Shown piece after piece: positions 12,200 through 22,622 of a stretch of 64,000 nucleotides of DNA. Source of the stretch: Piscicola geometra (taxonomy: Eukaryota > Annelida > Clitellata > Hirudinida > Piscicolidae). Each line of letters starts with the position of its first letter. Within the stretch, counting starts at the first letter, position 1. Made by a program: the position numbers and the translations under genes. Location of the stretch: positions 5,199,099 through 5,263,098 of the forward strand of contig OX030964.1 of the NCBI GenBank assembly GCA_943735955.1. The letters are read 5' to 3'. The notes under the pieces were generated by a model that worked only from the letters and a program-made list of their open reading frames with translations, did not search any database and was not told where the DNA came from.

Positions 12200-15100
12200 T
12201 TAATTGGAAACAGGTTCAATCTTCAAGAGAGAACCGAACAAGAAATGCTGGATAACAGGAAACTTGGATAGAACCTTTGTGTTGATAATGATGTAAATAA
12301 ATAAGATGATGATGATAGTTATGTAAGGTTTAGGTGTTTATGATGATGATATCGATTGTAATAATTTTCACCTTATCAAAACTCATCAATTCCACAATAC
12401 CCAGCACCCGAAACACCTTTTAGCACCTTTTTTTCAAACAATACTTTTTCTCACCCCACACCACACCCTTTTTCAAAAAAACTTGCATTTTCCAACCCTA
12501 TTTTCAAACCAACAACTCTTTCTCACCCTTATACCCCACTAACACCATACTTTAAACCACCCCAACCAACCCTTTAAACCCACTCACCCTCAAACCACCC
12601 TAACCCACACTTAAACCCACCCTTGAACCCACTCACTTCGACACGGTACATCTTCATTAGTCCTTGGTTCACTTTGCCCCAACTGGGAACTGCGCTGATG
12701 TTCCATAATTGGTTCGAGTGCTCTGCGAAAGGTCCCGTCTTCACCTGGTTGGTGTTGCTTTGTGATGATGGTGGTGATGGTCGTGGTGATGGTCGTGGTG
12801 ATGGTCGTGGTGATGGTCGTGGTGATGGTGGTGGTGATGGTCGTGGTGATGGTCGTGGTGATGGTGGTGGTGATGGTCGTGGTGATGGTGGTGGTGATGG
12901 TGGTGGTGATGGTGGTGGTGATGGTCGTGGTGATGGTGGTGGTGATGGTGGTGGTGATGGTGGTGGTGATGGTGGTGGTGATGGTCGTGGTGATGGTGGT
13001 GGTGATGGTCGTGGTGATGGTGGTGGTGATGGTCGTGGTGATGGTGGTGGTGATGGTCGTGGTGGTGGTCGTGGTGATGGTCGTGGTGATGGTGGTGGTG
13101 ATGGTCGTGGTGGTGGTCGTGGTGATGGTCGTGGTGATGGTCGTGGTGATGGTCGTGGTGGTGGTCGTGGTGATGGTCGTGGTGATGATGGTGGTGGTGA
13201 TGGTCGTGGTGATGGTGGTGATGATGGTCGTGGTGATGGTGGTGGTGATGGTGGTGGTGATGGTGGTGGTGATGGTCGTGGTGGTGGTGATGGTGGTGGT
13301 GATGGTCGTGGTGATGGTGGTGGTGATGGTGGTGGTGATGGTCGTGGTGGTGATGGTCGTGGTGATGGTGGTGGTGATGGTGGTGGTGATGGTGGTGGTG
13401 ATGGTGGTGGTGATGGTGGTGGTGATGGTGGTGGTGATGGTGGTGGTGATGGTGGTGGTGATGGTCGTGGTGATGGTGGTGGTGATGGTGGTGGTGATGG
13501 TCGTGGTGATGGTCGTGGTGATGGTGGTGGTGATGGTGGTGGTGATGGTGGTGGTGGTGGTGGTGGTGATGGTGGTGGTGATGATGGTGGTGGTGATGGT
13601 GGTGGTGATGGTCGTGGTGATGGTCGTGGTGATGGTGGTGGTGGTGGTGATGGTGGTGGTGATGGTGGTGATGATGATGATGGTGGTGGTCATCTTCGTG
13701 GTGGTTATAATATTGGTGATGGTGGTGGTCATTGGTTGTTATAGTATTGGTGGTTCTTTATTTTATTGTATTGCATTGCATTAAATTGTATTGTATTAAC
13801 ATCACCATTGTATTAACTTCACCACATCACCACAACCTCCATCAATACCTCACCCCTCCACCTGGTTTATGTATTGAATACAGGCGAAGAACATGTAACT
13901 ACTGGCATTCTCCCTACATAAGCTTTCATCCAGAAAAGAATTTGGACCGAGAGTCATTTGACCTAGATTTTTGGATGGTTTGGATGTATATGGTTTGGAT
14001 GGATGGATGGTTTAGAAGTGGATGGTTTGGATGGATGGTTTGGATGTAGATGGTTTGGATAACAGGGTGGTTTGGATAGTGGGTGGCATGATGTTAATGA
14101 TAGTGGTGAAAGAATGGATGCTTTAAATGCATGCTTGAAACGGATGGATGATGGGATAGATAATCGTGTTTTATATGTGGGATGAGCACGCGGGGATAGA
14201 AATGATGATCTTTTTTTAAATGAATGAGATAATGGATACATGAATACTAATGAGTATTGGCCAATTAGTGTCTAAGATTATGTTAATTAATGTCAATTAA
14301 TGTTAATTAGAGTATTATACCGATGAGTTGTGAGCTGCCATAAATGAAAGGAATGAATTGATAATCATCCAGGTTCCAAACACCATGACTACCAGCTGGT
14401 TCTGTGTGTGTGTGTATGTGTGTGTGTGTGTGTGTGATTGTGTGTGTGTGTTTATTTGTTTGTGTTTATTTGTGTGTGTTTGAGTATGTTTGTTTGTTGA
14501 TTTGCTGCAACTAAACAACGAACCTAGTCTATATGTAAGTTGTATCTTTCTCATCAATTCGATGTACCTGGCAATTAATGGCTTTTTTTAAATTCTTGCA
14601 TTCATTCCTTCAAGAATCAAATCATTCACTCATTCGTGATTCAATTTGCCATTTTAGATTCATCAAATCATTCATATTTAAATCAATTCACCCAATTACC
14701 CATCCATCCATCCATTCATTCACCCATCCATCCATCCATCCATCCATCCATCCATCCATCCATCCATCCATCAATTCACCCACCTACTTGTGAAACACCT
14801 TGACGACTATTGCCACAGTATCCTCCCTCACGAACACACCAATCTTGTACAAACAACACAGAAACGCAGTGAAGGCTAATTCATGCCCTAGGGATGATAA
14901 AGTGAATTGATTGATTTAGCAATTCATCGCGTTTTTAAAAATATTTTGTTATTCTTTAAAGTATTTTATTTATTTAAACATATAAAAAAAGATTTATTCA
15001 TCATTATTTATTAACAATATCATCATTATTTTATTTCTTCAATATTAGGTACGTCCCTATTTTTTATTTGTTACATCCCTACATACAACTAAGCAACCAA

Positions 15101-15243
15101 CCAGTGCCATAGTCAAGCCTTGTAGCATTACCCACCCCCTCTGACAGATAAGTCGAAAGTTCCTTTACTGCGTCTGCTTTTATGTCCCCTTGTATACCTC
15201 TAACCATCTCCTCCTTTGACTGTGTGTGTGTGTGCGTGTGCAT

Positions 15244-15341
<98 letters not shown>

Positions 15342-16144
15342 TTGTGTGTGTGCACTATTGTATTTTTGAGTACATGCAATTGTAAAACAGTGCTAACTTC
15401 ATTTAATTTCTTGAACCAGTCCCTAAATGCTTTGTTGCCATACCTTTTTAATACATTTAATTAGCCAATTAGTTGAATAAATATACTCATTTTTAATTAT
15501 TAACAATAATTATAAATATTATCATAATTAACAAAAAATAAATAAATAAATAAATAATTAAAGTTAAAAAAAACTATAAACTTGTAAAAATTATTAAAAA
15601 AACGATAATTTTTTCTATAACAATAATAATTATAGATAAGAAAATAATCTATTTAAAGTAACCTTTGTGGCTGGTCAAGGGGTGGGAAGTCACTGATCCA
15701 TCTTTCCATCTCTTCCAACATCTCAACCACTTTCTCTATAGCCTTGAGTGTGTCGAGGGTGTTGGGTAGAGAATGAATGGGGGAGGGGTGTAAAGATGAT
15801 GGTTGAATGGTGATTTAAAAATATTTATTAACTTAAATAGTTTTAAATATTCACTTGAGATGTGTGACAAGGATCTGTTAGTTTCTTGTTCTTCACTGCC
15901 TCATTCAACATTCCTATGAATGCCAACAAGTCATAAAGTGCCTGGATCAATCAGAAATCAGTGAAGTTTAAAATAATCAAATTGTTAAACAAATAAAGTA
16001 ATTGTATTAGTAATTATTTTTTTAATATCAAGTGTAACAAACCTGAGATTTATCCCATTTTGACTTTATATCATTTGGAAGTTTTATTTCTTTAACAGGC
16101 TCTTTAAAAATGTGAACTGATGGATCTATTGTGGAAACTTCCAT
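12200..16144 (-). CDS. PTPA: Serine/threonine phosphatase 2A activator, PTPA (11 exons, 313 aa)
   Basis: PTPA is the peptidyl-prolyl isomerase-like chaperone that activates the PP2A catalytic subunit. Exons (minus): 16043-16144, 15855-15941, 15663-15742, 15398-15443, 15102-15219, 14788-14887, 14524-14567, 14321-14401, 13862-13962, 12637-12744, 12200-12274. They sum to 942 nt with compatible phases throughout. Diagnostic stretches: [85 protein letters not shown], and [20 protein letters not shown], ending [14 protein letters not shown]. Length is close to animal orthologues (about 320 aa), and no frameshift or missing block is seen. The ATG at 16142-16144 gives a short N-terminus before the conserved core. 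Several introns are largely simple repeats. A foldback element starts about 250 bp upstream of the start codon. Confidence 0.96.
12275..12636. other. PTPA last intron, C/A-rich low complexity
   Basis: Loose CACCC/CAAAC repeats with short TGATGA patches near 12300-12350. No further exon is needed, because exon 12637-12744 joins 12200-12274 in frame. Confidence 0.7.
12763..13700. repeat. Minisatellite GGTGATGGTCGT/GGTGATGGTGGT (about 0.9 kb) in PTPA intron 9
   Basis: About 75 copies of a 12-bp unit with two common variants (C or G at one position) and a few shortened units. It ends about 20 bp from the acceptor of exon 12637-12744. The long Asp/Gly/Arg, Met/Val and Thr/Ile frames across it are artefacts. 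Confidence 0.96.
14402..14490. repeat. (GT)n microsatellite at a PTPA acceptor
   Basis: On the transcript strand a CA repeat runs directly into the CACAG acceptor of exon 14321-14401. Confidence 0.93.
14697..14775. repeat. (ATCC)n tetranucleotide repeat in PTPA intron 6
   Basis: Mostly pure CATC units lie just downstream (transcript sense) of the donor of exon 14788-14887. Confidence 0.95.
15220..15352. repeat. (GT)n microsatellite at a PTPA acceptor
   Basis: About 130 bp, nearly pure GT. Transcribed as (CA)n, it abuts the CACAG acceptor of exon 15102-15219 with no ordinary pyrimidine tract in between. Confidence 0.96.
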
Positions 16145-16777
16145 TTTTATTACAGATTTTGAGTTTAAATTTTAAACTTTCAATTTGAAAGTTGATACTT
16201 TCGTGAAATTAGTAATTTTATTCTGAATATATTTAAATATGTTCTATTAAAAACTTTGAATTTAAAAAAATAATTAATTTCAAAAAGACATCAATTTATT
16301 AAGTTTTTAATTTTCATGCCTTTATTATTGAAGTATTTATTTCTTTGATAATATACACTGTGAATCATAGATATAGTTACTATATTGGTTCTAGGATAAA
16401 AAGTCCTCGGATAAAAAGTCCTCCGGATAAAAAGTCCTCCGGATAAAAAGTCCTCCGGATAAAAAGTCCTCCGGATAAAAAGTCCTCCGGATAAAAAGAC
16501 CTCCGGATAAAAAGTCCTCCGGATAAAAAGGCATCCGGATAAAAAGGCATCCGGATAAAAAGTCCTCCGGATTAAAAGTCTTCCGGATAAAAAGTCTTCA
16601 GGATAAAAATCTTCAAACAATTACTTTTCAAGGAAAAATACGTGATCCTTGAAACTTTAAAAATAAAATTTAATACTTTTATCTAATGTTTGCTATATTT
16701 TTTTCGTTCAATCTCGAAATTGCATTTGAATAAATTTGACTTGGCTGTTGTTGTTTCTTATTTTTAGTTTATGTTAG

Positions 16778-17730
16778 AAATATCAAATAGAAGACATGAA
16801 ACTTTCAGAGTTTTATGAGAAATGTGGTTAGAGCTCCCAGGAGGGAAAGAATAATCGGGAATAAGAAGTGCTTTTTATATAATTTTATTAATTTTAATAA
16901 ATGTAAATAATTGTTAAAAATATTTTTAATTAACAAATACTGAGGAGAGACTAATTAATTAATAAATCTCAAATAGAAGACATGAAACTTTCGGAGTTGT
17001 ATGTGAAATGTGGTTAGAGCTCCAAGGAAGAAAAGAATAATCGGAAAGTAAAAGTGCTTTTATATAATTTTATTAATTTTAATGAATTTTAAAAAAAATT
17101 TTAGAAACAATTTTAATTAACATATACAAAGAAAAGACTAATTAATTAAGAAATATCAAATAGAAGACATGAATAATCTGGAGGAAAAAGTGCCAGGGCT
17201 TCAGATTGAGCACTAGTGCAAAGCTTGCAAGCTCCCACTGGAGAAAGAAGTGCTTTTCATATGAAACTAATTAATTATTTTTACATATTTTGTAGCAAGT
17301 GTAGGAAATATCACATAGAAAACATAAATGATCTGGAGGAAGAAGTGCTAGTGTGTTAGATTGAGCTCCAGTGCAAAGCTTGCAAGCACCCACTGGAGGA
17401 AGAAGTGCATTTTACCTAATGTTAAATTATTTTATTAACTTTTTATATTATTTTATTATTTTTTTACATTATTTTATTAACTTTTATATTATTTAATTAA
17501 CTTTCTATATAATTTAATTAACTTTTATGTCATTTTATTAATTTTAATGAATGTAAAAGAATGTTTATAAAAAATTATAATTATCAAATACTAAGAAAAG
17601 ACTAATTAATTATTTTAAATATTTTGTAGCCAACTTAAGAAATATCAAATAGAAGACATAATAATCTAGAGGAAGAAGTGCTAGGACCTCAGATTGAGCA
17701 CCAGTGCAAATCTTGCAAGCACCCAATGGC
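16778..17730 (+). repeat. Interior tandem repeats of the foldback element
   Basis: About five diverged copies of a 150-350 bp unit begin with CAAATAGAAGACATGAA-like sequence (near 16784, 16968, 17157, 17310, 17646). They often include GGAAGAAGTGCTAG and CAGTGCAAAGCTTGCAAGC. Not translatable over any useful length. Confidence 0.8.
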
Positions 17731-18129
17731 TACCTAATTCACCAGGCAGATGAGCTCTGCAGTTGAGGGACATACTGTCTTCTGAACGACTCTTCTAAAT
17801 ATGAAATTAATTGAAATAATTATTTAATTAATTAATTAAAATAGTAAATTTTTATTATTATTTTGGTTAAATCAGTCAGTCAGTCAGTCTATAGGACTAT
17901 AAGCTGGAGTCTTGAACAACATTGGGTGTTTCAGTTTCTGTTCTTGCTACATCTAGAATAGACTATTTAAACTCATTTTATTATGGTTAATAATACTTTG
18001 AAGCCTTTAGTATTTATATTATTAATTCATAAAACTATAAAAATAATATTTTTAGTTGAATAATATATAGTATTTATTTTATTAATTTATAAAAATAATA
18101 TTTAACATTTATAAAATTTTGAATAAATC

Positions 18130-18345
18130 AGTCAGTCAGACTATAGGCTATGTTCTTAAACACTATTGGGGCACCACAGCAAGACCTCCAACCAGTTTCC
18201 TCCATTCCTTTTGATTTTCTGATAGTCTCAAACAGTCCTTGAGCTCAAACCTTATCCACTCCACTATATTGTTCTACTATCTTTCCTTTGTCTGCTTCTT
18301 TTTGTCCTCCCTGGTCAGTGCCTTGAAGATAATGACAACACCATC
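18130..18345 (-). mobile_element. LINE 3'-end fragment (RLSENQKEW family)
   Basis: On the minus strand it encodes the end of an ORF2-like protein (FELKDCLRLSENQKEWRKLV, then GGLAVVPQ and stop) followed by a (GACT)n-type tail near 18130. The same terminal segment occurs on the plus strand at 62135-62275. This is a 5'-truncated copy inside the foldback element. Confidence 0.7.
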
Positions 18346-19027
18346 ATATATAATGTTGTGATGATGAAGATGCTGTATTGGTAAAGACAATGATTATGTG
18401 GCAATGATTATCATGGTGATGTGGGTGAGGTGAAGGGTGATTAAATTATTTTTTAAAGTTGGTTGTTTTTTAAATATTTTCTAAATAAAATAATAACCAT
18501 GTTTTTTATTTTATGTTTCAATACTCATCAAGAACCAGCAGAAAACTTAATGATTAAAGTGAGGAATCAACAACAACCAAGTCAAATTTATTCAAATCCT
18601 ATTTCCAGATTGAAAGAAAAAAATAGAGCAAACATTAGATTAAAGTTTTAAATTTTGAACTTTTAGTTTTAAGGATCACGTATTCTTTTTTAAAGATTAT
18701 TTCATTGAAGACTTTTTATAATCACGATCAAGAACCAGCAAACAATTTTATAGTTAAAGTGACGAAACAACAACAGCCAAGTCAAATTTATTCAAATGCA
18801 ATTTCGAGATTGAACGAAAAAAATATAGCAAACATTAGATAAAAGTATTAAATGTTATTCTTAAAGTTTCAAGGATCACGTATTAATCACGTATTTTTCC
18901 TTGAAAAGAAATGTTTTGAAGATTTTTATCCTGAAGACTTTTTATCCGGAAATTTTAATCCGGAGGACTTTTTATCCGGAGGACTTTTTATTCGAGGACT
19001 TTTCATCCGGAGGACCTTTTATCCGTT

Positions 19028-19335
19028 TACCGACTCAAAGTGAGTCGAAATCGATAGCCGTACACTGATAAATAAAAATAGAGCAAAAAAAGTTTTGTTT
19101 TCCTCTTCATTTATAGTTTTTTATTCCTCGACACGACTCTCGACCCTTCAGCGTGCCTCTCCGCCACGCCACCTCCCTCTTCAAAAACAACACCAATAAT
19201 TCTTCACCACTACACCACCACCCTCTAGCATCATCCCACACCTTCAAATTTCTTCTCCACGCCGCCATCTTTCGTGCATCACCCCAATTTAAAGAACCAT
19301 GAACAACAACAACACCAACAACGGCAACAACAATA
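19028..19335. other. Unassigned C-rich spacer before the hAT insertion
   Basis: No gene is supported. The segment 19120-19335 is C/A-rich and unlike the foldback DNA to its left. It continues as CAA repeats across the hAT insertion, so it probably belongs to the Penelope-like copy whose 3' module ends at 20585. Confidence 0.4.
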
Positions 19336-19343
19336 CCAACAAC

Positions 19344-20384
19344 AAGTGGCGCTACCAGGGGGGGGCTGGGGGGGCTCAAGCCCCCCCAGACCTTTTCGAA
19401 GGGTCTCACAGTTTTTCGAAAATCGATGAGTTTTTTTGGTGGTGGGGGGGGGGAATGAATTTTTGAATATGCCATAGAACAATGATATTTTCTCTGGATG
19501 GCCATCGGGTCTTTATCTCACGAAACATTTGATATATCAACACAGAACATAGAGATCCCACCAAAATAACACTAACATGTCACAAATTCTGAGAAGAAAT
19601 AGAGCACCACTAGACCTTAACTACACTTTTAAATCTTTACACTTTTTATATGTAAATTTTTTAAGCCATGACACAGTATATAAAGAACAAATCAGATAGA
19701 CAAAATAACTCTCGAGCTTTCAGAGTTATTCAACCTTCATGGAAAGGATGCTGAAACTGTGTAAAGACAACTCAAAATCACATCAACACATCAAGTTTAC
19801 GTGCCTATCAGTCTGATGATCAGACTCTGATCTCGTTGCATGTATCGAACTGCAAGAATTCTTTTGAGCAACAAGCCTTCAGCCCGAGTTGCATTCTATG
19901 CTCGATGTTGTTCTGAGTCTGCCAGTTACTTCATCAGATGCAGAAAGAGCATTTTCTAAACTTCGGCTTATAAAAATTCATCTTAAGACGACTGTATCTG
20001 CATGTCGTTTGCATAGCTTGTTTGAGAATATCTGCTACCAAAACCGCTACTGCACTTCTTCCAGTAAATGAAATGGTGATAAAAATTTCACAAACTTATC
20101 GAAAAATTATTTTATAACTGAGAACACATCAAAATTTAGTTGAAACTAAATATTTGAATTTTTTTTAGACTGTTTAGGATCTCATATCAAACTTATTTTG
20201 AAATGTAACTTATAAAATTAAAATTTATTTTACAAAATATGTGAAAAAACTCGGTATAAAAACAGAAAAAAAATATAAAAATTGATGTTGCAAAACGCAA
20301 CAGCTGCGGTAAATGGATTAAACAATTATTATTTTTTTACTAAAGTTGAGCCCCCCCCAGCATTTTTTGCTGGTTGCGCCACTG
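19344..20384 (+). mobile_element. Internally deleted hAT transposon with 8-bp TSD
   Basis: Terminal inverted repeats are AGTGGCGCTACCAG at the left and its inverse GCAGTGGCGCAACCAG at the right. They are flanked by the perfect 8-bp duplication CCAACAAC (19336-19343 and 20385-20392). Only the C-terminal dimerisation (hATC) part of the transposase survives, about 19889-20070, with LPVTSSDAERAFSKLRLIK. The element is 1041 bp, far shorter than an autonomous hAT. A 5' fragment of the same family lies at 59049. Confidence 0.93.
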
Positions 20385-20395
20385 CCAACAACGGC

Positions 20396-20488
20396 AACAA
20401 CAATAGCAACAATAACAACAACCACAACAACTACAACAGTCACAACAACAACAACAGCCACAACAACCACAACAACAACAGCATCTCA
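20396..20488. repeat. (CAA)n-rich stretch
   Basis: CAACAA/CAACAG repeats continue the CAA-rich sequence at 19290-19343 that the hAT element interrupted. Confidence 0.85.
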
Positions 20489-20558
20489 TGAGCACATGAC
20501 GGCCAATACGGCGCCAATAAACTTCTCTTCTTCTTCTAATTCTCTCAAAAACCCCCTC

Positions 20559-20585
20559 AACCCTAACCCTAACCCTAACCCTAAC
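20559..20585. repeat. Interstitial telomeric repeat (CCCTAA)4
   Basis: Four and a half exact CCCTAA units directly follow the first 3' module and precede the 5'-truncated PLE body. Confidence 0.95.
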
Positions 20586-21383
20586 ATAAAAAAATACAAA
20601 CCCACTATATATAAACGTTACATAGATGACATATTAATCATCACCAACATAGACTCCACCACATACTCCGACAATTAACACTTCATCACAAAACTCTCAC
20701 ACGACCTCAACTCATGCATCCCCAACATAAAAGTCGAACTCACACACAGTCCCACCACAACAACCTTCCTTGACCTCCAAATCACACTGAGGAACAACAC
20801 CATCTCAACAAGAATACACATTAAACCCACCAACACATTCTCTCTCCTACACAAAAGTTCAAACCATCCCCCACATATATTTAAAAGCATCTGCTCATCC
20901 TCCTTCATTCGATTTAGACGCCTCTCTACCCATAACCACGACTACATACAAACATCAAAATCCTTCATCAAATCACTATCAAACAGAGGCTACAACCCCA
21001 CCACCCTAAAACGCCTAATGAAAAAACACCTTACCCACACACACACAAATACAAACAACACAAACTTCGACCCTAAAACCCAAATCCTTCCACTAATCAT
21101 AAAATACTCCAACACCAATCTCTCCCTTCTCACAAAAATTCAACATGCCATCAAACACACCCAACATTTAAATACAACAAGACCAATCAACGCCTTTGAG
21201 GTTGGCAGACCCTTGGGCCGCCTCCTCCACCCTTGAAAATCATCATCGCTTCCCCCACCCCTGAAGATCACCATCCTCTCCTCCCACACTCCTTCCCACA
21301 CACCCTCCCAACCTTCAGGAGCACTGGACGGACAATACGGCGCCAAAACTTCCAAACTCCCCTTCCTCCTTCTTAACCCCCAC

Positions 21384-21407
21384 AACCCTAACCCTAACCC
21401 TAACCCT
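21384..21407. repeat. Interstitial telomeric repeat (CCCTAA)4
   Basis: About four exact CCCTAA units directly follow the second 3' module. The next base pairs begin the 5' portion of an RTE-like LINE. Confidence 0.95.
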
Positions 21408-21617
21408 TATAACTTTTTGTCAAATAATTAATTTCCTGTGTCATATCCCGATGGACTTTTCTTCAAAAGTAATGAAAATGAGTTTTATTCCAATTCATTA
21501 TTAAAAAATATCCCCTGCCACACGAAATCTTCGGTAAGGCCTACATACTATTTTTAAGGTTTCTTGTGGTGGGCGACATTTTTTACGAATTAGTTAGCGT
21601 AAAACTCATTTTTTTCA

Positions 21618-22622
21618 AATTTATTTTTATTTATTTATATATAACACAGTAAATTAATTTTTAAACAAATAGATAAAAATGTATAACTCTAAATATGCAT
21701 ATATAATAAATTTGAACTTATGGTTTGAGGGTAAACTTTTTCAACAAAAAAAATCAAATTATCTGTATTCATTATGTTTGTACGATTATTCATTAAGTTA
21801 TGTCCCAGGAATATGATGTCACAAAAAGTCGTAACCTTAATGCGTATATAAGTGAGCATAGCGACAATGTAGAAGTGCAAAGACGAACTGCTGAAAATAT
21901 GACAGACCTGAAATACTTCTTTTGCTAAGCGAAGCGGGAAAATAACTTAGCAAGAGTGAAACATGCGCTCCCTATTATCGATGAAGGTCCAACCACTGGC
22001 ACAACTGTTACCATTGCTGGTACAACTGCTCCCACCACTGCCACAACTACTCCCACCACTGCCACACAATAAGCAATTCCAATCGCAGGGCGCATTGCGT
22101 TTCCATGTTTGGCCTGTGGTTGTTGTTGAAAGAAACTCACCCACCACTCAACTACTCAAACATTCATAAATCATTTCCATTCATCCATCTTCTCAACCAA
22201 CCGTGTTTTTTTTTTCAAAATCCTCAAACATGGGGATGAACTGGTTTTGGAGATCACTTTCATGCTTTTCCCAGGACTTCATAGCCTCTTGTTTCTTTTG
22301 ATTGAACATCCATATTGCTCCATTACGGGCTCTGCAAGGAGTGTAGTAGAGGTGTGGCACAGACGAATTTCGAATCTGACAATGATTCCAAGATTATGGA
22401 AAGTTCAGTTCTCATTTATTTTACTAGGAATCACAAAGCAAAGCTAAGAATATTTTCATATCATGTTACTTAAAATGAATGAAAAGGGGCAAAAGCTCCA
22501 TGTCCCTGAAATATACGGGTACCCATAAAAAGTAATAAGTTTTCCTTGTAAGCACCCAATTTTTTCTTTATGAAATAATCTTTTTTATCTACTGTGAATT
22601 TTTAGAATTATAATTTACTTAA
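21618..22622. other. 1-kb segment inserted in LINE copy A, absent from its second copy
   Basis: In the inverted copy at 48590-49412 the two flanking sequences join directly (near 49199), whereas here they are about 1 kb apart. No clean terminal repeats or target duplication are seen. The segment carries the possible minus-strand exons at 21925-22331. Confidence 0.7.
21925..22331 (-). CDS. Possible two-exon gene fragment with a Gly/Val-rich membrane segment
   Basis: Candidate exons 22202-22331 and 21925-22113 (minus) have AG/GT sites and join in frame, leaving an 88-bp intron. The first encodes a charged, helix-prone 43-residue piece (WMFNQKKQEAMKSWEKHES, then FIPMFEDFEKK). The second begins AKHGNAMRP, continues with a long Gly/Ala/Val-rich hydrophobic stretch (GIAYCVAVVGVVVAVVGAVV), and ends KLFSRFA stop. 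The layout (amphipathic helix, GNA motif, glycine-zipper hydrophobics) recalls the membrane-inserting region of apolipoprotein-L-like proteins, but this is a resemblance only. The upstream start exon is not found, so it may be a captured or dead gene fragment. Confidence 0.35.

Larger units (their letters stand above)
16393..19027. mobile_element. Foldback element with 16-bp terminal tandem repeats
   Basis: The left end (16393-16615) is a tandem array of GGATAAAAAGTCCTCC. The right end (about 18911-19027) is the same unit in inverse orientation. Inside each array about 150 bp of non-repetitive sequence (16621-16775 and 18755-18900) also match as an inverted repeat, including CGTGATCCTTGAAACTTTAA. 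The arms are therefore several hundred bp long around about 2 kb of interior. No transposase is seen, so it is probably non-autonomous. A third, direct copy of the right inner arm lies at 18520-18690. Superfamily and target-site duplication are not resolved. Confidence 0.85.
20491..21407 (+). pseudogene. Penelope-like element remnant between two copies of a 3' module
   Basis: After a CCCTAA array, 20590-21200 (plus) encodes a 5'-truncated Penelope-like reverse transcriptase. Visible are YKRYIDDILIITN (catalytic YIDD), then FLDLQI, KPTNTFSLLHKSSNHPPHIF and SFIRFRRLSTH, matching the RT thumb order of PLEs. At least one stop (after TTYSDN) and frame breaks make it dead. No GIY-YIG endonuclease is visible. 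A module containing GGACAATACGGCGCC plus pyrimidine-rich sequence and CCCTAA repeats ends the element (21318-21407). A second copy of the module precedes it (20491-20585). Confidence 0.78.

Noticed and set aside
12623..13784. 373-aa and 340-aa frames rich in Asp/Gly/Arg, Thr/Ile or Met/Val
   Set aside because: They are translations of a 12-bp minisatellite inside PTPA intron 9; frames are open on both strands because the period is a multiple of three.
13963..14241. 92-aa minus-strand frame beside PTPA exon 9
   Set aside because: Shadow frame over TGGATGG repeats; the real PTPA exons 13862-13962 and 14321-14401 explain the locus.
16393..16615. CRISPR-like array
   Set aside because: The 16-bp units are directly tandem with no spacers, in a eukaryotic transposon.
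16291..16620. 109-aa frame of FYPEDFLSG-type repeats
   Set aside because: Translation of the 16-bp terminal array of the foldback element; the shifting phase shows it is not selected as protein.
22202..22331. Missing TRIM37 coiled-coil exon
   Set aside because: The charged helix is tempting, but it joins a hydrophobic exon and does not match TRIM37 order.
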